From: Rhizobium sp. ZPR4
GTDB taxonomy: Bacteria; Pseudomonadota; Alphaproteobacteria; Rhizobiales; Rhizobiaceae
NCBI RefSeq assembly: GCF_040215725.1
Contig: NZ_CP157967.1
Location: 2,946,501 to 3,010,500 of the forward strand
Direction: 5' to 3'
DNA: 64,000 nucleotides
This document shows, one piece after another, positions 10,357 through 19,332 of the stretch. Both the position numbers and the translations under genes were made by a program. The first letter of the stretch is position 1. Each line of letters opens with the position of its first letter. Below the pieces are notes generated by a model. The model was not told the origin of the DNA and made no database searches. It saw only the letters and a list, made by a program, of their open reading frames with translations.

Positions 10357-11886
10357 TTACGCGAAAGACTTGGCGAAGCTGTCGAGAGCAGCCGTGAGCT
10401 TGCCCTTCGTCGCGTCGCTGATGGCCTTTTCGGTGCGGATGGTGTCGAGGATTTCCTTACCTTCCGAGCGGAGGTACGACAGGAAGCCGTGCTCGAACTT
10501 GCCGACCTGGGCAACAGGCAGCTTGTCGAGGTAGCCGTTGACGCCGGCGAAGATCACAGCAACCTGCTCTTCCGTCTTCAGCGGCGAGAACTGCGGCTGC
10601 TTCAGGAGTTCGGTCAGGCGAGCACCGCGGTTCAGCAGGCGCTGCGTTGCGGCATCGAGGTCGGAACCGAACTGGGCGAAGGCGGCCATTTCACGATACT
10701 GGGCGAGTTCACCCTTGATCGAGCCTGCAACCTGCTTCATCGCCTTGATCTGAGCGGACGAGCCGACGCGCGAAACCGACAGACCGACGTTAACGGCCGG
10801 ACGGATACCCTGATAGAACAGGTCGGTTTCGAGGAAGATCTGGCCGTCGGTGATCGAGATCACGTTGGTCGGAATGAAGGCCGAAACGTCGTTACCCTGC
10901 GTTTCGATGACCGGCAGAGCGGTGAGCGAACCAGCGCCCTTCTCGTCGTTCATCTTGGCAGCGCGCTCGAGGAGGCGCGAGTGCAGGTAGAAAACGTCGC
11001 CCGGATAAGCTTCGCGGCCCGGCGGGCGGCGCAGCAGCAGCGACATCTGACGATAGGCAACGGCCTGCTTGGACAGGTCGTCATAGCCGATCAGGGCGTG
11101 CTGGGCGTTGTCGCGGAAGTATTCGCCCATGGCGCAACCGGCGAACGGAGCCAGGAACTGCATCGGAGCCGGATCGGAAGCCGTCGCAGCAACGATGATC
11201 GAGTACTTCAGAGCGCCGCGCTCTTCGAGAACCTTGACGAACTGGGCGACGGTCGAACGCTTCTGGCCGACAGCGACGTAGACGCAGTACAGCTTTTCGC
11301 TGTCCGGACCTGCATCGTGGATGGCCTTCTGGTTCAGGATCGTGTCGAGAATGATGGCGGTCTTACCGGTCTGGCGGTCGCCGATGACGAGCTCGCGCTG
11401 GCCGCGGCCAACCGGGATCAGAGCGTCGATGGCCTTGAGGCCCGTCGACATCGGCTCATGAACCGACTTGCGCGGAATGATGCCCGGAGCCTTGACGTCG
11501 ACGCGCGAACGGCGGGTCGCGTTGATCGGGCCCTTGCCGTCGATCGGGTTGCCGAGCGCGTCGACAACGCGGCCGAGCAGTTCCGGACCGACCGGGACGT
11601 CAACGATCGCGCCGGTGCGCTTGACGGTGTCGCCTTCCTTGATGTCGCGGTCGGAGCCGAAGATAACCACGCCGACATTGTCGGCTTCGAGGTTTAGCGC
11701 CATGCCGCGGATGCCGCCGGGGAATTCGACCATTTCGCCGGCCTGAACGTTGTCCAGACCGTAGACGCGGGCGATACCGTCACCGACGGAGAGAACCTGG
11801 CCGACTTCGGAGACTTCAGCTTCCTTGCCGAAGTTTTTGATCTGATCTTTCAGAATTGCGGAAATTTCCGCGGCGCGGATATCCAT
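10357..11886 (-). CDS. atpA: F1 ATP synthase alpha subunit
   Basis: The 509-residue alpha subunit. The nucleotide-binding P-loop GDRQTGKT is at 169-176, and the conserved [11 protein letters not shown] segment near residue 370 supplies the arginine that reaches into the beta active site. It is regulatory or structural in the alpha3beta3 ring. Its ATG shares one base with the atpH stop (TGATG at 11888-11884), so the two are translationally coupled. Confidence 0.98.
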   Translation of the reverse strand: MDIRAAEISAILKDQIKNFGKEAEVSEVGQVLSVGDGIARVYGLDNVQAGEMVEFPGGIRGMALNLEADNVGVVIFGSDRDIKEGDTVKRTGAIVDVPVGPELLGRVVDALGNPIDGKGPINATRRSRVDVKAPGIIPRKSVHEPMSTGLKAIDALIPVGRGQRELVIGDRQTGKTAIILDTILNQKAIHDAGPDSEKLYCVYVAVGQKRSTVAQFVKVLEERGALKYSIIVAATASDPAPMQFLAPFAGCAMGEYFRDNAQHALIGYDDLSKQAVAYRQMSLLLRRPPGREAYPGDVFYLHSRLLERAAKMNDEKGAGSLTALPVIETQGNDVSAFIPTNVISITDGQIFLETDLFYQGIRPAVNVGLSVSRVGSSAQIKAMKQVAGSIKGELAQYREMAAFAQFGSDLDAATQRLLNRGARLTELLKQPQFSPLKTEEQVAVIFAGVNGYLDKLPVAQVGKFEHGFLSYLRSEGKEILDTIRTEKAISDATKGKLTAALDSFAKSFA

Positions 11887-12452
11887 CAGCCGACCTCTTT
11901 CAATGCAAGCTTAAGGGTGGAGAGTTTGGTGCGAAGGGACGTATCGATCTGACGCGAACCGACCTTGACGATCAGGCCGCCAAGGATCGACGGATCGACG
12001 GTGACGACAATCGCCACGTCCTTGCCGGTGACGCCCTTCAGCGCCGCCTTCAATTCATCTTCCTGCGCCGGGGTCAGCGCATGGGCCGAGGTGACCTCGG
12101 CAGAAATCTCGCCGCGATGCTGAGCGGCGATGATGCGGAAAGCCTTGATCATGCCCGGCAGCGCAAAAAGGCGCCGGTTGCTGGCCACAAGCTTCAGAAA
12201 ATTGGTGACATAGGCGCCGAAGCCGGCCTTCTTTGCCAGCGCCTCAATCGCGCCGACCTGCTCTTCAGCCGAAAAGACCGGGCTGAGGATGAAACGCTTC
12301 AGATCTTCGCTTTCGTCAAGCATGGCTTGGAACCGATCGAGATCGGCGGTCACTGCCGGTACGGAACCCTCTTCAAGGGCCAATTCGAACAGCGACGAGG
12401 CATATCGTTCTGCGACACCAGAAACATGCTGGGATGTGTCTGCCACGGGCAC
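11886..12452 (-). CDS. atpH: F1 ATP synthase delta subunit
   Basis: The 188-residue delta (OSCP-like) subunit joins the F1 head to the peripheral stalk. It has the N-terminal helical domain [20 protein letters not shown] and the C-terminal signature [21 protein letters not shown] place the start at GTG 12450-12452, preceded by AGGGAA; an upstream ATG at 12482 would add ten residues not usual in the family. First gene of the F1 operon. As in other Rhizobiales, no F0 genes are adjacent. Confidence 0.93.
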   Translation of the reverse strand: MPVADTSQHVSGVAERYASSLFELALEEGSVPAVTADLDRFQAMLDESEDLKRFILSPVFSAEEQVGAIEALAKKAGFGAYVTNFLKLVASNRRLFALPGMIKAFRIIAAQHRGEISAEVTSAHALTPAQEDELKAALKGVTGKDVAIVVTVDPSILGGLIVKVGSRQIDTSLRTKLSTLKLALKEVG

Positions 12453-12611
12453 AAAATTCCCTGATTTCAACCCAAGAACCAAACTTCCGGGTGACGGAAG
12501 CGATATGTCCTTGAATTCGTTTTGATTTCCCCCAGAAATCAGCAGGAGTGCTCTCCCGCCTCATCCGAAATTCGGGGTTCGTCTAACATAGGATATTGAG
12601 ACTCGCAACAC

Positions 12612-12643
12612 GCGTATTCGACGAATACGCCATTCGGGCGAAT
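12612..12643. promoter_or_regulatory. Paired ATTCG/CGAAT palindromes upstream of atpH
   Basis: GCGTATTCG-A-CGAATACGC (12612-12630) is a perfect 9-bp-arm dyad. ATTCG-GG-CGAAT (12632-12643) follows at once, and CCGAAATTCGG (12565-12575) is a third related dyad nearer atpH. They lie in the 262-bp gap 12453-12714. A regulator site for the atp operon is possible; a terminator for the gene at 12715 is not, because that gene reads toward this region but no T-run follows the dyad. Confidence 0.4.
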
Positions 12644-12714
12644 TTATGATGGCAAAATTCGAAAACCATGGGGATAGCGCGGACAAAAATGGCCGCGCCG
12701 GAGCGCTTTTTGGC

Positions 12715-13098
12715 TCAAATATAACCAAGCCCATAAAGAAAAGGTAGCGCAGCCAGCACAGCCTGCACAACCAGAAGAAGAAGACTCAGAAATATGCTGC
12801 CCCGATCGGACATCAGCGAGAGGATGCGACCGAACGCCGCGACGCCGAAAGCGGCACCAAGTGCCAGATAGATCATCGGCTGCGCCAGCAGGATCGCCAC
12901 CAGCCCGATGCCGACCATGAAGCCGCCGGCCGAGCGCGCCTCGGCATAGGCTTCGGACCGCCCTTCCTTCACCTGCAGCTTGAGGAAGCGGTAGGCGTAA
13001 CCCGGTGCGAACATCAGGAAGAGGCCGATCAGCGCCGTAACGGCAGCCGAACAGTAGGCAAGCCGCTCGCCGAATTCTGTCGGAAAATAAAGCTCCAT
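12715..13098 (-). CDS. Small membrane protein, possibly DUF4345-like
   Basis: The 127-residue protein begins MELYFPTEFGERLAYCSAAV and has four hydrophobic segments with few charged residues between them. The pattern ARSAGGFMVGIGLVAILLAQ in the middle recalls DUF4345-type small membrane proteins, whose function is unknown. The ATG at 13098 is preceded by GGGGG and preferred over a longer in-frame start at 13131. It lies between priA and the atp operon on the same strand. No catalytic motif is visible. Confidence 0.65.
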   Translation of the reverse strand: MELYFPTEFGERLAYCSAAVTALIGLFLMFAPGYAYRFLKLQVKEGRSEAYAEARSAGGFMVGIGLVAILLAQPMIYLALGAAFGVAAFGRILSLMSDRGSIFLSLLLLVVQAVLAALPFLYGLGYI

Positions 13099-13206
13099 TG
13101 GTCGCCCCCAAATCAGCCGCGTGCAAATCACCTAAGTGAGACGGCCGACTTATGGCATGATCCGGTCAAATAGGGAAAGGCGCAGCCAGGATATCCGTCG
13201 CGTCAA

Positions 13207-15438
13207 TCACAGAAAGCTTTGCGGATCGATATCAAGCTGCACCTGCACGGAGCCGCGCTCCTTCGGCGATTGTGCCAGCATGGCCCTGAGAAAACCCTGC
13301 ATGTCGGAATTGCGCCGGCCATGCACGAGCAGGCGGAAACGGTGGCGGCCGCGCACCAGCGCGATCGGCGCTTCGGCCGGGCCTAGCACCGAAATGCCTG
13401 TCACCTGCGGCGCCGCATTGCGCATGCCGCGCGCATGGGTCTCGGCATCCTGCCTGGTATCGGCGGAGACGATGATCGAGGCGAGCCGGCCGAAGGGCGG
13501 CAAGATGGCCCTCTCCCGCTCCGAAATCTCGCGCTCGTAAAAGGCGCTGGCATCGCCGGACACGATCGCCTGCATGACGGGATGCTGCGGCTGATAGGTC
13601 TGCAGCAACCCGTGGCTCTTCAGACCGGTTCGGCCGGCGCGTCCCGTCACCTGCGACAGGAGCTGGAACGTGCGCTCGGCGGCGCGCGGATCGCCATTCG
13701 CCAGGCCGAGATCGGCATCGACAATGCCGACCAGCGTCATCAACGGAAAATTATGTCCCTTGGCGACGAGCTGCGTACCGATGACGATGTCGGCCTCGCC
13801 CTTGGCGATTGCATCAAGCTCCAGTCTCAGCCGCTTGACGCCGCCCATGATGTCGGAGGAGAGCACGATCGTCCGCGCGTCGGGGAAATGCCGTTCCACC
13901 TCTTCGGCGATGCGCTCGACGCCCGGCCCGCAGGCAACGAGGTGGTCGAGCGTACCGCATTCGGGGCAGGCCTCCGGCGTGCGCTCGGCATAACCGCATT
14001 GATGGCACTGGATCTGGTTGCGGAAGCGGTGCTCCACCAGCCAGCTCGAACACTGCGGGCACTGGAAGCGATGGCCGCAAACACGGCAGAGCGTCAGCGG
14101 CGCATAACCGCGCCTGTTGAGAAACATGAGCGCCTGCTCGCCCTTGGCAACCGTCTTGCCGATCGCGCGGATCATGACCGGCGAAAGAAAGCCGCCACGC
14201 TCCGGCGCATGCCGGCGCATGTCGATCAGGTGCAGGTCAGGAAGCGCCGCATCGCCATAGCGCGTCGGCAGATGGATTGTGGTGTAGCGCCCGCTCTGGC
14301 CGTTGACCTGGCTTTCCACCGAAGGGGTGGCCGAGACCAGCACGACGGGAAAGTCACCGATGCGGCCGCGCACGACCGCCATATCGCGTGCATTATAATA
14401 GACACGATCCTCCTGCTTATAGGCAGGGTCATGCTCTTCATCGACGATGATGAGCCCGAGATCCTCGAAAGGCAGGAAGAGCGCCGAACGCGCCCCGGCC
14501 ACGACCCTGACCTCGCCGGTAACGGCCTGTCGCCAGACCTTTTCGCGCATTTTGGGAGCCAGATCGGAATGCCATTCGGCCGGCTTGGCGCCGAAGCGAT
14601 CCTGAAAGCGTTCGAGAAAGCTTGCGGTCAGCGCGATCTCCGGCAAAAGGATCAGCACCTGCTTGCCGCGCCTCAGCGTTTCGGCAATGGCCTCGAAATA
14701 GACCTCCGTCTTGCCGGAGCCGGTGACGCCGTCGATCAGCGAAACCGCGAACTCGCCCTTGCCCACATCGGCCAATATCTCGTCGGCCGCATCCTTTTGC
14801 GGCCCCTGCAGCCGCGACGCCGTAAATTCCGGATCGGGCTTGGCGACGACGGGTGGCGGCGGCAGGAAGATGGTCTCGAAAATGCCCTGCGAGATCAGCC
14901 CGTCGACGACGCTGGTGGAAACGCCGGCCGCATGCGCGAGGCCGAGCCTCGTCCAGGACAATCCGTCGGCGGCAATCTCCATCACCTTCGCGCGGGCCGG
15001 CGTCAGCCGCTCCGGCTGGCCGCCGATGAAGCGCAGGCCCTCCACCATCGGCTCGGGATCGAAAGCGGCCGGTGCACGCAATGCCATGCGCGCCACCAAC
15101 CCTGGCGGCGACAGCGTGTAAGTGGCAACCCAATCGATGAAATCGCGCATATGCCTACCGAGCGGAGGGCAATCGAACACATGGCTGATCGGCCGAAGCT
15201 TCTTCGGATCGACGCCGCCGTCATCATCGCCATCCCAGACGACGCCGATGACCTGCCGCGGCCCGAGCGGCACCTGCACGACCGAACCCGGCTCCACCGC
15301 CATGCCCTCAGGCACGGCATAGGAATAGGCCCTCGGCGCGGGCATCGGCACGAGAACGGGAACCGTACGGCTCATCACAGGCTTTGCGGGCGCCGCCTCG
15401 AAAAGCGCACCGAACAGATCGGAAGAATCTTTGCTCAT
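13207..15438 (-). CDS. priA: Primosomal replication restart helicase PriA
   Basis: The 743-residue superfamily 2 helicase reloads the replisome at stalled forks. It has the N-terminal 3'-end-binding domain (APRAYSYAVPEGM), Walker A GVTGSGKTEVYF, the DExH box IIVDEEHDPAYKQ, and a zinc-binding cluster of paired cysteines (CRVCGHRFQCPQCSSW and CHQCGY...CPECG). The C-terminal motifs include GTQLVAKGHNFP and SQVTGRAGR. An in-frame TTG at 15468 would add ten residues; the ATG at 15438 gives the more usual start, although its ribosome site is weak. Alphaproteobacterial PriA is normally this length. Confidence 0.95.
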   Translation of the reverse strand: MSKDSSDLFGALFEAAPAKPVMSRTVPVLVPMPAPRAYSYAVPEGMAVEPGSVVQVPLGPRQVIGVVWDGDDDGGVDPKKLRPISHVFDCPPLGRHMRDFIDWVATYTLSPPGLVARMALRAPAAFDPEPMVEGLRFIGGQPERLTPARAKVMEIAADGLSWTRLGLAHAAGVSTSVVDGLISQGIFETIFLPPPPVVAKPDPEFTASRLQGPQKDAADEILADVGKGEFAVSLIDGVTGSGKTEVYFEAIAETLRRGKQVLILLPEIALTASFLERFQDRFGAKPAEWHSDLAPKMREKVWRQAVTGEVRVVAGARSALFLPFEDLGLIIVDEEHDPAYKQEDRVYYNARDMAVVRGRIGDFPVVLVSATPSVESQVNGQSGRYTTIHLPTRYGDAALPDLHLIDMRRHAPERGGFLSPVMIRAIGKTVAKGEQALMFLNRRGYAPLTLCRVCGHRFQCPQCSSWLVEHRFRNQIQCHQCGYAERTPEACPECGTLDHLVACGPGVERIAEEVERHFPDARTIVLSSDIMGGVKRLRLELDAIAKGEADIVIGTQLVAKGHNFPLMTLVGIVDADLGLANGDPRAAERTFQLLSQVTGRAGRTGLKSHGLLQTYQPQHPVMQAIVSGDASAFYEREISERERAILPPFGRLASIIVSADTRQDAETHARGMRNAAPQVTGISVLGPAEAPIALVRGRHRFRLLVHGRRNSDMQGFLRAMLAQSPKERGSVQVQLDIDPQSFL

Positions 15439-15558
15439 TGCGCCAGACCATGCCCCGGACGGAAGCAAAAGGGAACCCGGGAGTGGCGCATGACTATCCG
15501 CACAATGCGGACGGCATTCAGATGCGATGAATATCCCTGTGTATCTAGTAGTACCATC

Positions 15559-15588
15559 AATGTCCGCAATCGGCCCGAAGCCGACATT
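15559..15588. repeat. Short palindrome (AATGTC...GACATT)
   Basis: AATGTCCGC (15559-15567) and GCCGACATT (15580-15588) form an imperfect hairpin around CGGCCCG. A related half-element, AATGTCCGC-TAATAGCG, occurs near 16171. It sits in the 212-bp gap between the VOC gene and priA, where I see no gene. Confidence 0.45.
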
Positions 15589-15650
15589 CCCACGCCTACT
15601 CGTTCTTGAGCATCGAGCACGCTGTCCACTAGGCGCCGCTGACGCCTATC

Positions 15651-16025
15651 TCATTTCGTCGGCAGAGTCCGTGCGGTCAGTTTATTTCCATCCGGATCGC
15701 GAAGATATGCGACGAATGACCCGTTCGGACGCTCCGCGGGCGGGCTTTCGATCGCTGTGCCACCATGCGCGGTACCGGCGGCATGCCACGCTAGAACATG
15801 GTCTTGGCTCGCGGCGACGATACCGATAGTCCCACCGTTGGCCGCAGTCGCCGGCTTGCCGTCGATCGGTTTCGTGATCATCAGCCGACCGCCCTCGTGG
15901 GCGTAGATCAGCCTGCCTCTCGCATCCATCTCGCCGGGCTTGCCTCCCAATGCAGCGAACGTGGCATCGTAGAAGCCTCTGGCCCGCTCCAAATCGTTGC
16001 TTCCAATCATGACGTGGGTGAACAT
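15651..16025 (-). CDS. VOC/glyoxalase-superfamily protein
   Basis: The 124-residue single-domain vicinal-oxygen-chelate protein begins MFTHVMIGSNDLERARGFYD, the usual first beta-strand and helix. It ends FVAYLRDPDGNKLTA, the typical second metal-site strand of this fold. Families with this pattern (COG0346-like) include glyoxalases, dioxygenases and antibiotic-binding proteins. GGAGATGAAGC precedes the ATG. It is monocistronic between priA and the kinase gene. The activity cannot be assigned. Confidence 0.85.
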   Translation of the reverse strand: MFTHVMIGSNDLERARGFYDATFAALGGKPGEMDARGRLIYAHEGGRLMITKPIDGKPATAANGGTIGIVAASQDHVLAWHAAGTAHGGTAIESPPAERPNGSFVAYLRDPDGNKLTARTLPTK

Positions 16026-16258
16026 GCTTCATCTCCAGTAAAGTGCCCAATAGGCCCCATCCTAGGGCAATCTAGCCTAGCCATGGGTCAGTCGCAAAAC
16101 TCCCGATTAAAGCCGCACCTGTTTTCCGGACTTTTGCACATCGCGAAATAGGGTGCTTTGCGCCGGCCGCAATGTCCGCTAATAGCGCAAAGGTACAACA
16201 AAAACCTCCACGCCAAGCCGATCGCATCTGCGGCGAAATTCCTTGAACATCAGAGGTC

Positions 16259-16957
16259 TCAAGAGACCGCAGACAGCCTGCCGCCCTCACGAATCCGAAG
16301 GGTCGGCCGATCAAAATCGTCATTGTTGATAATCGCGTCGGCTGCGAGAACGGGCGCGGACAGGCTTTCATAGAGCGCAAAGGCGGGGCGGTATCGATCG
16401 GCGTAAAGCTGGCGGGTCGTTTCCGTTCCGCCGAGAAGCTGGGTGTCGCGCGCAATGCCGCGCTGCTCGGAGACATGTTCCGAAGTTTCGACGAAGATGG
16501 CGAGATCCCAGCCCTCCCGCAGCTCCGGCCGCTGCAGAAACGTGCCGTCGACAATGAGGATCGCATCGGCGGGCGCGAATTGCGGGTCCTGTTCGATCGG
16601 CACGTCATTGTGCAGGTCGAAAGAGGCCGTGCGATACCATTGGTCGCCGCCCGGTCCCAGGGGCTTGAGAAGCAGCGCATTGATCGCGGGCAGATCGCGC
16701 GCATCGTGGTAATAGCCTTCGGCGGAGTGCCGGCCGCGCGCATAGCGCTCCACCTTCGGCCGGTGGAAGCCATCGATCGAGGTGCGGATGATCTCTCGCC
16801 CGCTAGCTTTCAGACACTCGGCCAATTCGTTTGCGAGCGTGGTCTTGCCCGAAGCCGTCCTGCCGTCGATCGCAACGCGGATTGGCCGCGCCGACTTCAG
16901 ATTTGCTATCATGGCTGCCAGATCGTTCAGCAGGGCGGTTCTATGCGAGGAGGCCAT
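16259..16957 (-). CDS. Uridine-kinase-like P-loop NTPase
   Basis: The 232-residue protein has Walker A IDGRTASGKTTLANEL (residues about 30-45), then SIDGFHRPKVERYARG and SAEGYYHDARD, which are motifs of uridine/phosphoribulokinase-type nucleoside kinases. ILIVDGTFLQRPEL is the lid-adjacent segment. It probably phosphorylates a nucleoside or related small molecule with ATP. True Udk enzymes are similar in length, but this group is usually annotated only as uridine kinase-like. It is followed by 233 bp (16026-16258) without a gene. Confidence 0.8.
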   Translation of the reverse strand: MASSHRTALLNDLAAMIANLKSARPIRVAIDGRTASGKTTLANELAECLKASGREIIRTSIDGFHRPKVERYARGRHSAEGYYHDARDLPAINALLLKPLGPGGDQWYRTASFDLHNDVPIEQDPQFAPADAILIVDGTFLQRPELREGWDLAIFVETSEHVSEQRGIARDTQLLGGTETTRQLYADRYRPAFALYESLSAPVLAADAIINNDDFDRPTLRIREGGRLSAVS

Positions 16958-17015
16958 ATCGTCAATCCCATTTCATAAGGTGCATAGGCTGGCAGGCGGC
17001 AAAGTCGGATCAACA

Positions 17016-18152
17016 CTACTCGTCGTCATCGTCGATCTCGCCGGTCAGCCGCATGCCGTCGATCCAGGTGGAACCATCCTCCCGGATCACCCGGCGCGGC
17101 TTGGCGCCGCAGCGCTCCCGCACGGCCTCAGCCAGAATTTCGGAATGGGTGACGATCCAGATCTGGCTGGTTTTCGCGGCCTCAGCGATCATGTCGGCAA
17201 GCGGCGGCAGCATATCGGGATGGAGGCTCGCCTCCGGCTCGTTGAGCGCGATCAGCGGCGGCAGGCGATAAGACATCAAGGCGGCGGCAAGGCCGAGGAA
17301 GCGGATCTGACCGTCCGATAATTCGCGCGGCTGGAAAACGCGGTTGGGAAATTCCGGCAGCATCAGCCCGAAATCCGCCGTTTCCTGCGGTTCGGGCACG
17401 ACGAGCCGCGCCCCGCCGAGCGCTGCGGCCAGAACCCGGTCCAGCTCGACGGTGTCCTCGCGCGTGTGGACGAGGGTCGCGAAAACGGCAGCGATATTGG
17501 CGCCATCCTCATCCAGCATCGGTGCGGTGACGGCAAGACAAGGTCCGCGCAGCGGCGAGCCGCGATCGGTGCGGAAACCATGATAGAACCGCCAGGCATC
17601 GACAGCGCGCCGAAAGGCGCCAACCTCTGGAAAATAGCCGGCATCGCCCAGCAGCGCGATTGCCGTTTCCGACGTCAGGGCATTCTCGGGATAGGCTTGC
17701 ATGCGGCCGCTCTCGCCGCGTACGGAAATGCCCGGACCATCGCGTTTCATCATCGTCACAGGTCGGCGTCCGGTCTCGACCGAAAGCTCTTCGGCCTTAA
17801 CTTGCGGCTCCAGCGGAAAGCCGGCGGAGGCGCAGGGCGGCCGCATGCCCGCTTCGATCCAGTAGCGGAAGGTCGCCGCCCGCTCCATATCGAGCAGCTC
17901 GACATCGAAGCGGATACGCGCCGATTCGTGCGAACGCCGCTTGCCCGACCACATGGCCGAGAACATGCCGCCTTCGCTGGAGATTTCATGCGCCAGCCGG
18001 CCGCGAACCGCGGCCTGCACGAGCTGCAACGAGCGGTAGAGGTTGGACTTGCCGACACCATTCTCGCCGATGAACAGATTGACGTCGGCAAGATCCATGC
18101 GGATCGAGCGCAGAGAGCGATAATTCCGGGCAAACATGGAACGTAGCTGCAT
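17016..18152 (-). CDS. RecF/OLD-like AAA ATPase (COG4637-type)
   Basis: The 378-residue SMC-like ABC ATPase has Walker A FIGENGVGKSNLYRSLQ near residue 30 and a late ABC signature-like LSDGQIRFLGLAAAL. Walker B and the D-loop follow (LIALNEPEASLHPDMLP) with WIVTHSEIL. The NEPE form, rather than DEPE, is usual in this predicted-ATPase family. Such stand-alone ATPases lack the TOPRIM nuclease of OLD and their role is unknown; some act in DNA repair or defence. No partner nuclease gene is adjacent. The start at ATG 18152 is chosen over a TTG at 18182. It ends 58 bp before the kinase gene. Confidence 0.8.
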   Translation of the reverse strand: MQLRSMFARNYRSLRSIRMDLADVNLFIGENGVGKSNLYRSLQLVQAAVRGRLAHEISSEGGMFSAMWSGKRRSHESARIRFDVELLDMERAATFRYWIEAGMRPPCASAGFPLEPQVKAEELSVETGRRPVTMMKRDGPGISVRGESGRMQAYPENALTSETAIALLGDAGYFPEVGAFRRAVDAWRFYHGFRTDRGSPLRGPCLAVTAPMLDEDGANIAAVFATLVHTREDTVELDRVLAAALGGARLVVPEPQETADFGLMLPEFPNRVFQPRELSDGQIRFLGLAAALMSYRLPPLIALNEPEASLHPDMLPPLADMIAEAAKTSQIWIVTHSEILAEAVRERCGAKPRRVIREDGSTWIDGMRLTGEIDDDDE

Positions 18153-18178
18153 GCCACGCGGTTTAGCCGATTCCCATA

Positions 18179-19123
18179 TCAAAGAGAATGCGAAACCAAG
18201 GGCTCATCCTGGGTCGGAGGGACGAGCGGCGCGAAAGTTGCATTCCCATCGGCCGCAAGGTCGAACACCGTGTGCTTCTCCAGCGCCTTCGTCACCTCAT
18301 TCACGTCGCCGTCCAGATGCTCGACGGGGATGAGGTTGCCGACGAGGAAATCGAACCGGTCGCCCCGCTTGTTCAGCAGCTCGTGGAAGACGGTCATGTC
18401 GCGCAGCTCGGTCGACCACTTGGCGAACCAATAGAACAGGCCGGAATTGCGCGCCGTCAGATGCACCGGCAGGATCGGCAGATTGTATTTGCGTGCGAGA
18501 CCCACGGCCGATGTTTTCCACGGCCGCTCGTTCAGCTTGCCGTTCGCCCAATAGGCGATGCGGCCCGACGGAAAGAGCACCGTGACCTTGCCCTCCGCCA
18601 CGGCCCGGTTGGTCAGCTGCAGCGTCTCGCGCGTCTTCGGCTTGCTCTTGTATTCCTCGCGCCATTCCACCGGAATGATCATCTCCGCAAAGCGCGGATT
18701 GACGCGCACCGCATCGCGGTTGGCAAAGATCATCATGTCTGGCCGGCGCGACTTCAGGAGATCGAAGACGGCGACGCCATCGGCAATGCCAGTCGGATGA
18801 TTGCTGACAAGAATGAAACCGCCGGATGTGGGAATACGATCGGCATGGGTGACACCGATATCGAGCCTAAGCAGGTCGCTCATATATTCGAAGCACTGGA
18901 AGCCCGAAAGCTTGGCGACATCATCGGCAAACTCGATCGCCTTGTTGTAGCGCAGCAGCGTGTAAAGAAACGGACGCATCAGCGGCCAGAGCGGATTCCG
19001 GACGATCTTCTGGCCGCGTTCGGCGATCAACGTATCGACGATATGTCCCGGTTGTCCCTGGGATACCAAAGCGATTGCTTCTGCAATCTGTCCCAGTGCA
19101 GTTATCGAACCGCGGCGTGCCAT
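18179..19123 (-). CDS. PlsC-like glycerol/phospholipid acyltransferase
   Basis: The 314-residue acyltransferase-like protein has the motif SNHPTGIADG (an H-x5-D variant of the usual HX4D), IFANRDAVRVNPRFAEMIIP, LFPSGRIAYW and ILPVHLTARNSG. These are the blocks of the LPLAT superfamily, close to the hemolysin-like COG3176 group where NHP-G--DG is usual. It probably transfers an acyl chain from acyl-ACP or acyl-CoA to a lysolipid at the inner membrane. The ATG at 19123 has AGGACACTTC upstream. Its stop lies 26 bp from the ATPase start, so they may be one transcript. The exact acceptor lipid is unknown. Confidence 0.8.
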   Translation of the reverse strand: MARRGSITALGQIAEAIALVSQGQPGHIVDTLIAERGQKIVRNPLWPLMRPFLYTLLRYNKAIEFADDVAKLSGFQCFEYMSDLLRLDIGVTHADRIPTSGGFILVSNHPTGIADGVAVFDLLKSRRPDMMIFANRDAVRVNPRFAEMIIPVEWREEYKSKPKTRETLQLTNRAVAEGKVTVLFPSGRIAYWANGKLNERPWKTSAVGLARKYNLPILPVHLTARNSGLFYWFAKWSTELRDMTVFHELLNKRGDRFDFLVGNLIPVEHLDGDVNEVTKALEKHTVFDLAADGNATFAPLVPPTQDEPLVSHSL

Positions 19124-19332
19124 GAAGTGTCCTGAATGGTTGAGATATATTCTATCGCAATCGAATATGATCGAAGCATGACAAGCGCCTCGCATATGGC
19201 GGCCGAACGATCGGAGATCCTGGATCGGCCCATATGCTGTCTTATTTAGAGTGCGACAGCGCTCGCAGCACGGGGGAAGCGCGCCGAAAGCGGCAGGAAA
19301 GTTAGCGATTCCATAACCTTCCTTCCTTCAAA

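Noticed and set aside
13435..15609. Long plus-strand open frame opposite priA
   Set aside because: It is the mirror of a clear priA gene; its composition is Arg/His/Asp-rich, as expected from antisense of GC-rich codons, and it has no motif or ribosome site.
16072..16773. 233-codon minus-strand frame overlapping the kinase gene
   Set aside because: It is in another frame of the uridine-kinase-like gene, which has an intact P-loop; the alternative is Ser/Arg-rich and has no family pattern.
17016..18152. OLD-type defence system
   Set aside because: The ATPase has no TOPRIM domain and no partner nuclease or helicase gene adjacent, so a defence call is not supported.
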